A DNA stretch of 43,043 nt, from assembly GCA_029210915.1 (NCBI GenBank), contig JARGGJ010000012.1, forward strand, positions 1 to 43,043, in the 5' to 3' direction. Below the pieces are notes generated by a model that saw nothing but the letters and a program-made list of their open reading frames with translations, did no database searches and was not told the origin of the DNA. The DNA comes from Patescibacteria group bacterium. Its GTDB lineage: Bacteria > Patescibacteriota > Patescibacteriia > 2-12-FULL-60-25. Below, in pieces: positions 8,506 to 14,767 of this stretch (position 1 is its first letter; every line of letters begins with the position of its first letter). The position numbers and the translations under genes are program-made.

Positions 8506-8856
8506 ATGTACGCGCATAACCATGTTTTGGGTGCAATCGTCCCGGGTACGAATCGCAGACGTTGCTTGTTCTGTGAGGCTACATTTCCGGCGGATGGAAC
8601 TTACGAAGTGCGTGAGTTCAATGGCAGATTGGAGAGATACCCCGGAACACTCTTTGCAAGGCGTGACGGACATCAGATCCGTCGCTTCCTTGGACTATCT
8701 CGGCAAGATATTTTATTGCACAATTGGCACGATGATGGAGTTTACGTTTTTCGAATGACCAGACGTCCTGCCGCTCGAGAGGAACTTGGAATTCCTTGCT
8801 CTGCAGACGGCGAAGCTTGTACTTATACCGCTCAGCGAACTGCCGCGTGTCGCTGA
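8506..8856 (+). CDS. Small CxxC-containing hypothetical protein
   Basis: Unrecognised 116-aa soluble protein. The N-terminal part holds one CLFC pair (about residues 24-27) followed by EATFPADGTYEV; the middle is basic and aromatic (RRFLGLSRQDILLHNW); two more cysteines lie near the end. One CxxC pair could be half of a zinc site, but no complete zinc ribbon is visible. A strong AAAAGGAGA ribosome site, a near-consensus promoter and a strong terminator bracket it as a one-gene transcription unit. An overlapping frame starting at 8465 has no ribosome site and is rejected. Confidence 0.75.
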   Translation: MYAHNHVLGAIVPGTNRRRCLFCEATFPADGTYEVREFNGRLERYPGTLFARRDGHQIRRFLGLSRQDILLHNWHDDGVYVFRMTRRPAAREELGIPCSADGEACTYTAQRTAACR

Positions 8857-8877
8857 CCACTCTCCCCTATCTTTTAA

Positions 8878-8909
8878 CCCGCTCGACTGGAAATCGAGCG
8901 GGTTTTTTT
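8878..8909 (+). terminator. Strong intrinsic terminator
   Basis: CCCGCTCGA (8878-8886) pairs with TCGAGCGGG (8894-8902) around a 7-base loop, followed by seven Ts. It ends the 8506-8856 unit. Confidence 0.92.
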
Positions 8910-9007
8910 GCTGAAATGAATTCAGCAAATCGCTAATTGAAGCATGAAAGCTGCATTGTTTTTGATTAATACTTTGCTTATTTTAGACAAATATTTACCT
9001 TGCACCC

Positions 9008-9036
9008 TTGACAAAATGGCTTTTTTGTGATATATT
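9008..9036 (+). promoter_or_regulatory. Sigma-70-type promoter
   Basis: TTGACA (9008-9013), 17-base spacer, TATATT (9031-9036), 30 bases before the ATG at 9067. Its -35 flank, CTTTGCTTATTTTAGACAAA, is a near-copy of the flank at the 8447 promoter. Confidence 0.82.
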
Positions 9037-9066
9037 GTAACGATTCGAAAACTCAAGGAGAGCAAC

Positions 9067-9258
9067 ATGACCGGTTCAGACTTTTTGTGGAAGTCGTTCA
9101 GCTTTCTGATGAATTGCTACCGTTTTGCCATCATTGGCCTCGTTCTGGCTCTTGGTGGCGGACTGCTCTTGATTGGATGTCTGTTGGGAATCGCCTGGTG
9201 GAAGATGTTGATCATCATCGCGATCCCCGCTCTCATCTATCTGCTCTTTGACAGTTAG
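9067..9258 (+). CDS. Small membrane protein
   Basis: Unrecognised 63-aa protein that is mostly two membrane segments: about residues 18-40 (FAIIGLVLALGGGLLLIGCLL) and 44-61 (WWKMLIIIAIPALIYLLF). A short polar N-terminus precedes them. An AAGGAGA ribosome site sits 6-7 bases before the ATG. It probably shares a transcript with the cysteine-rich gene 61 bases downstream, since no terminator lies between them and one follows that gene. Size and build resemble small stress or holin-like membrane peptides, but nothing identifies a role. Confidence 0.72.
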   Translation: MTGSDFLWKSFSFLMNCYRFAIIGLVLALGGGLLLIGCLLGIAWWKMLIIIAIPALIYLLFDS

Positions 9259-9319
9259 TGTCCGTGTCTGTGTTATTGCGCCTCTTTACCTGTGCCAACC
9301 CTAAACAGGAGAGTGAGCA

Positions 9320-9532
9320 ATGACACAAGACGCATATTTTCACAATGCATACTGTTGGCAGTATGAGGGCGACGAAGTTGAGGAGCTCGGCTACTGCCGG
9401 AACCCTGACTGCGTCGACTCTGAGGCGGACCAGGAAATCCGTAGGAAGTACAAGCTTCCTAGCGGAAAGTACTGGGGATCCTCTTGTAAGGATCTCACCT
9501 GCACATGCGGGTGGCACGTCTCACTGACGTAG
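9320..9532 (+). CDS. Small cysteine-rich hypothetical protein
   Basis: Unrecognised 70-aa acidic protein with six cysteines: YCWQYEG near the start, YCRNPDC in the middle, then SSCKDLTCTCGWH near the end. The CxxxxC and CxxxxCxC spacing could bind a metal or form disulfides. The ribosome site AGGAGAGTGAGCA precedes the ATG, and a strong terminator follows the stop. Second gene of the unit that starts at the 9008 promoter. A different frame over the same bases (9345-9527) has no ribosome site and is rejected. Confidence 0.7.
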   Translation: MTQDAYFHNAYCWQYEGDEVEELGYCRNPDCVDSEADQEIRRKYKLPSGKYWGSSCKDLTCTCGWHVSLT

Positions 9533-9546
9533 TATTTTGCTATCTT

Positions 9547-9580
9547 GCCGCTGGATTACACATCCAGCGGCTATTTTTTT
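9547..9580 (+). terminator. Strong intrinsic terminator
   Basis: GCCGCTGGAT (9547-9556) pairs perfectly with ATCCAGCGGC (9562-9571), loop TACAC, followed by TATTTTTTTT. It closes the small-gene island. Confidence 0.92.
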
Positions 9581-9584
9581 TATC

Positions 9585-9609
9585 AAAAAAGAAGCTCTTA
9601 CTTCTTTTT
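9585..9609 (-). terminator. Terminator of the stand-alone S4 gene
   Basis: AAAAAGAAG (9586-9594) pairs with CTTCTTTTT (9601-9609) around a 6-base loop. A/T runs lie on both sides, so it can work in both directions; the minus-strand S4 gene ends 30 bases away. Confidence 0.7.
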
Positions 9610-9638
9610 ATGAAATTCTTTTTGTGTGATATACGGCT

Positions 9639-10250
9639 TTACCTGGAATAAAACTCAACTATCAGCCTGGGATCAAAAGGCTGTTTTAATTCTTCTATAG
9701 TTGGCTCAGAGGTGATTTTGATACTGAGAGATTTTAGGTCTGCTGCAAGCCAGGATGGTATTTGTGTGTTGAGCGGATTAGCTCGTAAATCTTGCCAGTA
9801 TTTATTAGAAGATTTTGATTCTCTAACTGAAATAATATCACCGGGCTTAATCTGCATAGATGGGATGTTGGCTTTTTTGCCGTTCTGTTCGAAATTAGCA
9901 TGGGAAACTAGTTGGCGGGCTGCAGCACGGGTTTTAGCGAATCCGGCGCGGTAAATAGCATTGTCTAAGCGGGATTCTAAAAGATTAACTAAGCGAGCGG
10001 CTGTATCTCCTTTTGCTTTCTTAGCTGACTCAAAATAGTTTCTAAACTGCCTTTCGCTAACGCCAAAGATGAGCTTAGCTCGTTGTTTTTCTCTAAGCTG
10101 GATGCCATAATCTGTCATGCGGCGTCGGCGGCCTTGCCCATGTTCACCGGGTGGATAAGGCTTTTTAGCCAGGATGCGCTCCATCTTATCTGTACCCGAG
10201 AGGTTAATCCCCTCACGACGCACTTGTTTTGCTGTAATTTTAGGTCTCAT
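9639..10250 (-). CDS. rpsD: 30S ribosomal protein S4, cysteine-free paralogue
   Basis: Primary-binding small-subunit protein. The 203-aa product covers the whole family: N-terminal extension, RPYPPGEHG-like turn (KKPYPPGEHGQGRR), REKQRAKLIFGVSERQFRNYF, the S4 RNA-binding domain (LLESRLDNAIYRAGFAKTRAAARQLVSH) and FDPRLIVEFYSR at the end. Unlike the operon copy at 12587-13216, it has none of the four N-terminal zinc cysteines. It is a separate unit between two terminators, with a weak TTGCGT-N17-TAAGGT promoter-like pair and AGGA before the ATG. This is the classic C+/C- pattern of zinc-responsive ribosomal protein pairs, but I see no clear Zur site. Symbol shared with the operon copy. Confidence 0.95.
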   Translation of the reverse strand: MRPKITAKQVRREGINLSGTDKMERILAKKPYPPGEHGQGRRRRMTDYGIQLREKQRAKLIFGVSERQFRNYFESAKKAKGDTAARLVNLLESRLDNAIYRAGFAKTRAAARQLVSHANFEQNGKKANIPSMQIKPGDIISVRESKSSNKYWQDLRANPLNTQIPSWLAADLKSLSIKITSEPTIEELKQPFDPRLIVEFYSR

Positions 10251-10305
10251 AATTTCCTAGTACCTTACAGGGTATTAAAAATAAACGCAAGCCCTAACAA
10301 GAACC

Positions 10306-10330
10306 AAAAAACGAGCTTTTGCTCGTTTTT
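10306..10330. terminator. Bidirectional terminator after rpsI
   Basis: AAAAACGAGC and GCTCGTTTTT pair around TTTT. On the minus strand the stem is followed by TTTTTTGG, so it ends the ribosomal operon; it also separates it from the stand-alone S4 gene. Confidence 0.88.
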
Positions 10331-10350
10331 GTTGTTTTCTTGATTTGTAT

Positions 10351-10380
10351 TTGTACGATGTACGATGTACGACGTACGAA
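10351..10380. repeat. GTACGATGTACGAC word element
   Basis: Three to four tandem copies of GTACGA(T/C) just downstream of the rpsI stop. GTAC is itself a palindrome, so the array can fold on itself. Confidence 0.65.
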
Positions 10381-10385
10381 AGTTT

Positions 10386-10961
10386 CTAACGTTTGCTCCA
10401 CTGTGGTGCGCGGCGGGCTGATTTGAGACCCGGTTTTTTACGTTCTTTTTTGCGAGGGTCGCGGGAAAGATGGCCGAGTTTTTTTAATGTTTTTCTGAAA
10501 GTTGGGTTAAGCTGGATGAGTGCGCGAGCAATACCGTGGCGAACCGCTTCTGCCTGGCCGCGGATTCCACCGCCGACTACTTTGACACTGACATCGACCG
10601 CTTCTGCCTGGCCAATGGCTTTTAGAGGAGCTTCGATTTGCGAGCGCAGATCGAAAGTTCCAAAGTATTCATTAAAAGGTTTGCCGTTGACTGTGATAAG
10701 GCCTTTACCGTTTTTGATAAGACGTACGCGAGCAATGGATGTTTTACGGCGTCCTACAGCAGGAATAAACGATCCGCCTTTGGCTGTTTTGGCAGCAGCG
10801 GCTTGTTCAGCTTCCACAACTAAAGTAGGCGTCTCTTCGGCGGCTTTTTTAGCCGGAGCTTTTTTAGCCGTTTCTTCTTTCTTGGCCTTGGTTGCTGGTT
10901 TCTTTACTTTCTCTTCTTTAGCATCAGCTTTCTTGGCGGTGGTTTTCTTTTCTTCTGGCAT
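10386..10961 (-). CDS. rpsI: 30S ribosomal protein S9 with Lys/Ala-rich extension
   Basis: Small-subunit protein whose C-terminal tail reaches the P-site tRNA. The S9 core spans about residues 63-191: GRRKTSIARVRLIKNGKG, GGGIRGQAEAVRHGIARAL, and the ending ARRAPQWSKR with the conserved basic Lys-Arg terminus. The first ~62 residues are a low-complexity tail of repeated KKxxAKKxE and PAKKA units, making the protein 191 aa against the usual ~130. The start gives an ATG two bases after the rplM stop, so the extension is translated within the operon and not an annotation error. Last gene of the operon. Confidence 0.95.
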   Translation of the reverse strand: MPEEKKTTAKKADAKEEKVKKPATKAKKEETAKKAPAKKAAEETPTLVVEAEQAAAAKTAKGGSFIPAVGRRKTSIARVRLIKNGKGLITVNGKPFNEYFGTFDLRSQIEAPLKAIGQAEAVDVSVKVVGGGIRGQAEAVRHGIARALIQLNPTFRKTLKKLGHLSRDPRKKERKKPGLKSARRAPQWSKR

Positions 10962-10963
10962 AA

Positions 10964-11347
10964 TTATTTGGCAAAGGTTAATCGTTTCATGCGTAAATCT
11001 TGAAGCTTATTTTTAGGAAGCATATATTTTACTGCATGGCGAATGATTGTTTCCGGAGATGATTCGCGCAGATCTTTAACCGGCTTTGTTTTAAGACCAC
11101 CCGGGCGGTTAGATGTTGTGAAGTAAACTTTTTGATCCCATTTTTTACCGGTGAACTCGATTTTATCTATATTCAAAACTTTTACACGATCTCCCATATC
11201 GGTATTTGGTACATAGCTGGGTTTGTGTTTACCCATGAGAACCATGGCGATTTGTGTGGCAACGCGGCCAACCGGTTTCCCGGCGACATCGATTTCCACG
11301 GTTTCGCGGTCTGTATGGGGAATCCCCTGTCGTTTCTTCCAAGGCAT
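10964..11347 (-). CDS. rplM: 50S ribosomal protein L13
   Basis: Early-assembly large-subunit protein. The 127-aa product has the family motifs DVAGKPVGRVATQIAMVLMGKHKPSYVP, GDRVKVLNIDKIEFTGKKWDQKVYF and HAVKYMLPKNKL. It ends a little shorter than the ~142-aa E. coli protein. It lies one base after the rplQ stop and two bases before the rpsI start, so translation of the three genes is probably coupled. Confidence 0.96.
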   Translation of the reverse strand: MPWKKRQGIPHTDRETVEIDVAGKPVGRVATQIAMVLMGKHKPSYVPNTDMGDRVKVLNIDKIEFTGKKWDQKVYFTTSNRPGGLKTKPVKDLRESSPETIIRHAVKYMLPKNKLQDLRMKRLTFAK

Positions 11348-11348
11348 A

Positions 11349-11702
11349 TTATTTTACAAGTTGAATTTGAGCTATTTCGGCGCCGTCTCCTTTGCGGGTA
11401 CCAAGTTTAATTATTCGTGTATAACCACCTTTACGTTCCAAATAACGTGGACCGATTTCTTCCAAGACTTTATTGACTGCGTTTTCGCTAAGCAAATATG
11501 ATGCGAGTTTACGGCGGGTTGCCAAATCTTTGGTTTTGCCGGCAGTGATAAGTTTCTCAACTATCGGGCGAACGTATTTGGCTTTAGCGAGCGTTGTGTT
11601 TACGTGCTCGTAAAGTAAAATCGAGGTCGCTAAATTGCGGAGCAACGCTTTGCGTGGCCCGTTCTTGCGGTCGAGAATTTTTTTCTTGCTTCTGTGCCTC
11701 AT
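11349..11702 (-). CDS. rplQ: 50S ribosomal protein L17
   Basis: Large-subunit protein near the exit tunnel. The 117-aa product starts MRHRSKKKILDRKNGPRKALLRNLATSILLYEH, the usual L17 opening, and ends with GGYTRIIKLGTRKGDGAE, also typical. Length is normal. It follows rpoA, as in the standard alpha operon, but the 85-base gap between them holds a word-repeat element, unusual inside an operon. Confidence 0.96.
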   Translation of the reverse strand: MRHRSKKKILDRKNGPRKALLRNLATSILLYEHVNTTLAKAKYVRPIVEKLITAGKTKDLATRRKLASYLLSENAVNKVLEEIGPRYLERKGGYTRIIKLGTRKGDGAEIAQIQLVK

Positions 11703-11710
11703 ATATCTAT

Positions 11711-11755
11711 TTAGTACTTAGTCCTAGTACTTAGTCCCAGTAGTTACTAAGTATA
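11711..11755. repeat. AGTACTTAGTCC word element inside the alpha operon
   Basis: AGTACTTAGTCC occurs twice (about 11713-11738), followed by the inverted ACTAAGT (about 11746-11752). ACTTAGT/ACTAAGT can form a hairpin in the rpoA-rplQ transcript. No T-run follows, so it is unlikely to terminate. Confidence 0.7.
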
Positions 11756-11787
11756 GTGGTCAGTGAACAGTGTTTAAATCGGTTAGG

Positions 11788-12567
11788 TTATTCTGGATCT
11801 TCTGTGGGAGCTTCTTCTTCGGTGGATTCTTCTTCTGTTGGTTCGGGGGAATCTTCGATGATTGGAGCCGCTTCTTGGTAGTTAAGATCTTTTAGTAAGT
11901 TTAAGTGGTCGAGTAAGACAGCTACAGCTTGGTTGCATGCGTCTATTGGGTCTGTAGCGCCATCTGTTTCGATTTCGAGTGTGAGTTTATCAAAGTCTGT
12001 TTTATCACCAACGCGGGTTGGAGTTACTTTGTAGGAAACGTTGATAACCGGTGAAAATAATGCGTCGATGCTGATTTCTCCCAAATCCATCTTTTCGTTT
12101 AAGCGATCCTCGCTGGATCTGTAACCACGTCCGGGTGAAATTGTTGCCTCGAGCTCCAAGGAAGCGGATTTATCTGTTAGTGAGCATATTACTTGATCCG
12201 GATTAACAACCTCGACATCTGAATTTTTTTCAAACATTGCAGCTGTAATGGATTGAGCACCTTTTGCTTCTAAGCGGAGCTTTACCGGCTCTTCGGAGTA
12301 GAGCTTTACGCGAACCAGCTTAAGATTGAGTATGATCTCCAGCACGTCTTCTTTGACATGCTCCATGGTTGAAAATTCGTGATCCACACCGCGGATTTTA
12401 ACCGAAGTGATTGCCGCACCCGGAAGTGACGACAAAAGTACCCTGCGAAGTGCATTACCTAAAGTTGTGCCATACCCCGGGGTACAAGGCTCAACGGTAA
12501 GCACGCCCTCGTTGGGGCGTAGGCCGGGAGTAAATTGGATGTTTGTTGGAAGAAGGAGTGACTCCAT
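11788..12567 (-). CDS. rpoA: RNA polymerase alpha subunit lacking the C-terminal domain
   Basis: Assembly scaffold of RNA polymerase. From the start chosen (MESLLLPTNIQF, 20 bases after the rpsD stop) it is 259 aa. The N-terminal dimerisation and insert domains are complete: PGYGTTLGNALRRVLLSSLPG, VKEDVLEIILNLK, DALFSPVINVSYKV, and the ending helix DACNQAVAVLLDHLNLL. After this comes only an acidic tail of Glu, Pro, Thr and Ser. The usual ~80-residue C-terminal domain that binds UP elements and activators is absent; the usual length is about 310-330 aa. A longer frame from 12624 overlaps rpsD and adds nothing conserved. Confidence 0.95.
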   Translation of the reverse strand: MESLLLPTNIQFTPGLRPNEGVLTVEPCTPGYGTTLGNALRRVLLSSLPGAAITSVKIRGVDHEFSTMEHVKEDVLEIILNLKLVRVKLYSEEPVKLRLEAKGAQSITAAMFEKNSDVEVVNPDQVICSLTDKSASLELEATISPGRGYRSSEDRLNEKMDLGEISIDALFSPVINVSYKVTPTRVGDKTDFDKLTLEIETDGATDPIDACNQAVAVLLDHLNLLKDLNYQEAAPIIEDSPEPTEEESTEEEAPTEDPE

Positions 12568-12586
12568 AGTAAAAAAGAATGAACGA

Positions 12587-13216
12587 TTAGCGCGAATAAA
12601 ATTCGATAATGAGTTTAGGATCAAACGCCTCTTTCAACTCTTCCGCGCTCGGTAGACTCGTTACTTTTACGGTGAGAGTCCCCGGCTCCACTGTTAACCA
12701 AGACGGAGCAACGTGATTTTTAAGTTCTTCGGACAATTCTTTCCAAGGGCCTTTATTTTTTTTGTTCTCGCGAACGGTTAGAATGTCGCCGGATTTTACC
12801 AAAAAGGAAGGAATGTTTACAGGTTTATTGTTAACTAAAATTTGACCATGGGAAACAAGCTGGCGGGCAGATGCACGGCTTTTTGCAAAACCCGTGCGGT
12901 AGACTGCATTATCCAAACGAAGTTCCAGAAGAGTAACCAAATTTACACCGGAATCACCTTTAGTTTTCATGGCTTTCTCGTAATAGTTTGCAAATTGAGT
13001 TTCGGAAATACCGTAAAGACGTTTTGCCTTTTGTTTCTCGCGAAGCTGTTTACCAAAGTCTGTTTGACGTGGCGGGCGACCGGTACCGTGTACACCCGGG
13101 GCGTAAGGGCGGCGTGTAAACGCACACTTCGAAGACTCGCATCGTGCGCCTTTCAGCATGAGCTTAACTCCCTCGCGTCTGCATAATTTGCAACTTGAAC
13201 TTAGATTCCGTGCCAT
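12587..13216 (-). CDS. rpsD: 30S ribosomal protein S4, zinc-cysteine form
   Basis: The operon copy of S4, 209 aa. The N-terminus carries the zinc knuckle Cys-9, Cys-12, Cys-26 and Cys-31 (CKLCRREG, RCESSKC). The S4 domain (LLELRLDNAVYRTGFAKSRASARQLVSH) and the FDPKLIIEFYSR ending closely match the cysteine-free paralogue at 9639-10250. Position between rpsK and rpoA is standard for the alpha operon. In other bacteria S4 is also the translational repressor of this operon; no regulatory structure was identified with confidence here. Confidence 0.97.
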   Translation of the reverse strand: MARNLSSSCKLCRREGVKLMLKGARCESSKCAFTRRPYAPGVHGTGRPPRQTDFGKQLREKQKAKRLYGISETQFANYYEKAMKTKGDSGVNLVTLLELRLDNAVYRTGFAKSRASARQLVSHGQILVNNKPVNIPSFLVKSGDILTVRENKKNKGPWKELSEELKNHVAPSWLTVEPGTLTVKVTSLPSAEELKEAFDPKLIIEFYSR

Positions 13217-13238
13217 ACTTTATATATAATCTATTATA

Positions 13239-13697
13239 TTACATGCGCCTTGCACGTGGTTTTCTGCAACCATTGTGCGGGATGGGCGTGGTATCCTTAA
13301 TTGTGAGAACGTTAATATTATTAGCATTAAATGCGCGAATTGCGCCTTCACGGCCTTGGCCTACTCCTGTAGCAAAAACACTTACATCTTTTACACCAAA
13401 ATCTTGAAGCTTTTCGGAAAGCGTGCGAACAACAACCGATGCAGCGTATGGGGTTGCTTTTTTTGGCCCTTTAAAACCACAGTTGCCGGCAGATGCCCAA
13501 GCCAGAGTATTTCCGTTTTGATCGGTGACGGTAACAATTGTGTTATTAAATGTTGCGTGAATATAAGCACGACCATGCGGTACATGTTTGGTAACCTGAG
13601 CTTTTTTACGGCCCTTGCCACCTTTTTTGGCTTTAGCGGCAGGCTTGGCTGTAGCCGGTGCTTCTGCTGCTATTGGAGTTTCGTTTACTTCAGTCAT
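13239..13697 (-). CDS. rpsK: 30S ribosomal protein S11
   Basis: Platform protein of the small subunit. The S11 core begins near residue 38 (HVPHGRAYIHATFNNTIVTVTDQNGN) and ends PIPHNGCRKPRARRM, the family's C-terminus. The first ~35 residues form an Ala/Lys-rich tail (APATAKPAAKAKKGGKGRKK), giving 152 aa against the usual ~129. It lies between rpsM and rpsD with small gaps in the alpha operon. The tail resembles that of S9 in the same operon. Confidence 0.96.
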   Translation of the reverse strand: MTEVNETPIAAEAPATAKPAAKAKKGGKGRKKAQVTKHVPHGRAYIHATFNNTIVTVTDQNGNTLAWASAGNCGFKGPKKATPYAASVVVRTLSEKLQDFGVKDVSVFATGVGQGREGAIRAFNANNINVLTIKDTTPIPHNGCRKPRARRM

Positions 13698-13706
13698 AGC
13701 TATCGT

Positions 13707-14093
13707 TTAGGTCTTTTCCAGCTTACGTTTACCTGAACCTGCCGTATGGCGGATATTGCCACGAACGGTTCGGGAGTTGGTTTTAGAGCGTTGACCGCGT
13801 GCCGGTAATTTTTTAGCGTGGCGTGTTCCGCGGAAACAACTGATTTCTTTCATGCGCTTAATGTTACTTAACACTTCACGACGAAGTTCACCCTCGACGC
13901 GATATGTTTTTTCAACCGCTTCACGCAGAATCTTTTCTTGGTCGGCCGAAAGATCTTTGGTGCGGATACTTGGATCTACACCGGTTTCTTTGATTATCTT
14001 TTCAGCACGGGTTTTACCGATGCCAAAAATATATGTAAGCGCAATGTCAATGCGCTTGTTCTGGGGAAGTACTACTCCTGAGATACGTGCCAT
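13707..14093 (-). CDS. rpsM: 30S ribosomal protein S13
   Basis: Head protein of the small subunit, contacting P-site tRNA and bridging to the large subunit. The 128-aa product has the usual opening MARISGVVLPQNKRIDIALTYIFGIG, the helix-two-turn-helix region and the RGTRHAKKLPARGQRSKTNSRTVRG signature. Length is normal. It follows rpmJ directly and precedes rpsK by about nine bases. Confidence 0.97.
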   Translation of the reverse strand: MARISGVVLPQNKRIDIALTYIFGIGKTRAEKIIKETGVDPSIRTKDLSADQEKILREAVEKTYRVEGELRREVLSNIKRMKEISCFRGTRHAKKLPARGQRSKTNSRTVRGNIRHTAGSGKRKLEKT

Positions 14094-14102
14094 ATATATT
14101 GA

Positions 14103-14219
14103 TTAGCCCTGTCGCTGTTTATGCTTAGGGTTTTTCTTACAAATAACAACCACCCTGCCTTTTCGGCGGGTAATTTTACAATCCCGACACATGGGTTTGA
14201 CTGATGTTCTGACTTTCAT
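14103..14219 (-). CDS. rpmJ: 50S ribosomal protein L36
   Basis: The smallest ribosomal protein, 38 aa, read directly from the complement: [20 protein letters not shown], then [18 protein letters not shown]. Cys-11, Cys-14, Cys-27 and His-33 are the standard zinc ribbon, so this is the zinc-containing form. It lies between infA and rpsM as in most bacteria. It has no clear Shine-Dalgarno. Confidence 0.95.
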   Translation of the reverse strand: MKVRTSVKPMCRDCKITRRKGRVVVICKKNPKHKQRQG

Positions 14220-14255
14220 GGAATTGGTAAGTAAGAATACGCGTTGTTAAGGGAA

Positions 14256-14295
14256 ATAGGCAAGCTTAAGCCTATCCGATGCCCTCTCACATCGG
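14256..14295 (-). other. Twin hairpins between infA and rpmJ
   Basis: Two back-to-back stems: ATAGGC/GCCTAT (14256-14261, 14270-14275) and CCGATG/CATCGG (14276-14281, 14290-14295). They lie in the 90-base gap after the infA stop. No T-run follows either, so they look structural rather than terminating: a possible processing site or a site for ribosomal-protein feedback. Confidence 0.5.
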
Positions 14296-14309
14296 CTCGC
14301 GTAAGTGGG

Positions 14310-14543
14310 CTATAATCTAAAGGTTATACGCCCTTTTGTCAAATCGTAGGGGGATATCTCTACTTTAACCTCGTCTCCGGGCGTGAGACGAATGCGATGC
14401 ATACGCAATTTTCCCGCTAAATGACACAAAATTGACTGCCCGTTTTCCAGTTGTACCTTAAACGTAGCACCCGGCAAATTCTCCTCAATTACCCCTTTCA
14501 CGCTTAAAAATTCCTTGTTAGGAGATGAGGGTTTATTTGACAT
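14310..14543 (-). CDS. infA: Translation initiation factor IF-1
   Basis: Binds the 30S A site during initiation. The 77-aa product has the OB-fold motifs VKGVIEENLPGATFKVQLENGQSILCHLAGKLRMHRIRL and GDEVKVEISPYDLTKGRITFRL. The first nine residues (MSNKPSSPN) are a short extra tail. First gene of the ribosomal operon, with a promoter-like site just upstream. Confidence 0.96.
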   Translation of the reverse strand: MSNKPSSPNKEFLSVKGVIEENLPGATFKVQLENGQSILCHLAGKLRMHRIRLTPGDEVKVEISPYDLTKGRITFRL

Positions 14544-14571
14544 ACGTAAAAATCATGATCATTTAATAGAG

Positions 14572-14623
14572 TTATCCACAATAATTATGGATGAATTATA
14601 ACTAAAATTGTTAATTTAGGCAA
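14572..14623 (-). promoter_or_regulatory. Probable promoter of the ribosomal operon with DnaA-box-like palindrome
   Basis: On the minus strand TTGCCT (complement of 14618-14623), 17-base spacer, TATAAT (complement of 14595-14600). Just downstream, TTATCCACA at 14572-14580 (plus strand) matches the DnaA-box consensus. Together with ATGGAT at 14588-14593 it forms the imperfect palindrome ATCCA...TGGAT. The operator role is inferred. Confidence 0.6.
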
Positions 14624-14630
14624 ACATTTA

Positions 14631-14757
14631 CCTTGATTCACAGGATTTTCTTGATTAACAGGATTGTTTTTAGATAAAATCTTACCAAAAGTAATCAAGG
14701 TAATTTGATTGTGAATCAGGTTTTCATCCATAGGCAGATCCGCCTCTGGCGGAAATC
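14631..14757. repeat. GATTAACAGGATT element with GC-rich palindrome
   Basis: Near-direct copies of TTGATTCACAGGATT and TTGATTAACAGGATT (about 14633-14667) face TGATTGTGAATCAGG (about 14707-14720) in inverted orientation. Next to the alaS stop, TCCGCC/GGCGGA (14739-14744, 14748-14753) forms a tight hairpin. It may end the alaS transcript, but no T-run follows. GATTAACA-GGATT words also occur near 29610 and 37045. Confidence 0.6.
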
Positions 14758-14767
14758 AAGGTTCAGA

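Noticed and set aside
12567-12624. Longer rpoA starting MILNSLSNF
   Set aside because: It overlaps the end of rpsD and adds nothing conserved; the family begins close to MESLLLPTNI.
14572-14580. Replication origin
   Set aside because: Only one DnaA-box match was seen, with no dnaA or dnaN neighbour and no cluster of boxes.
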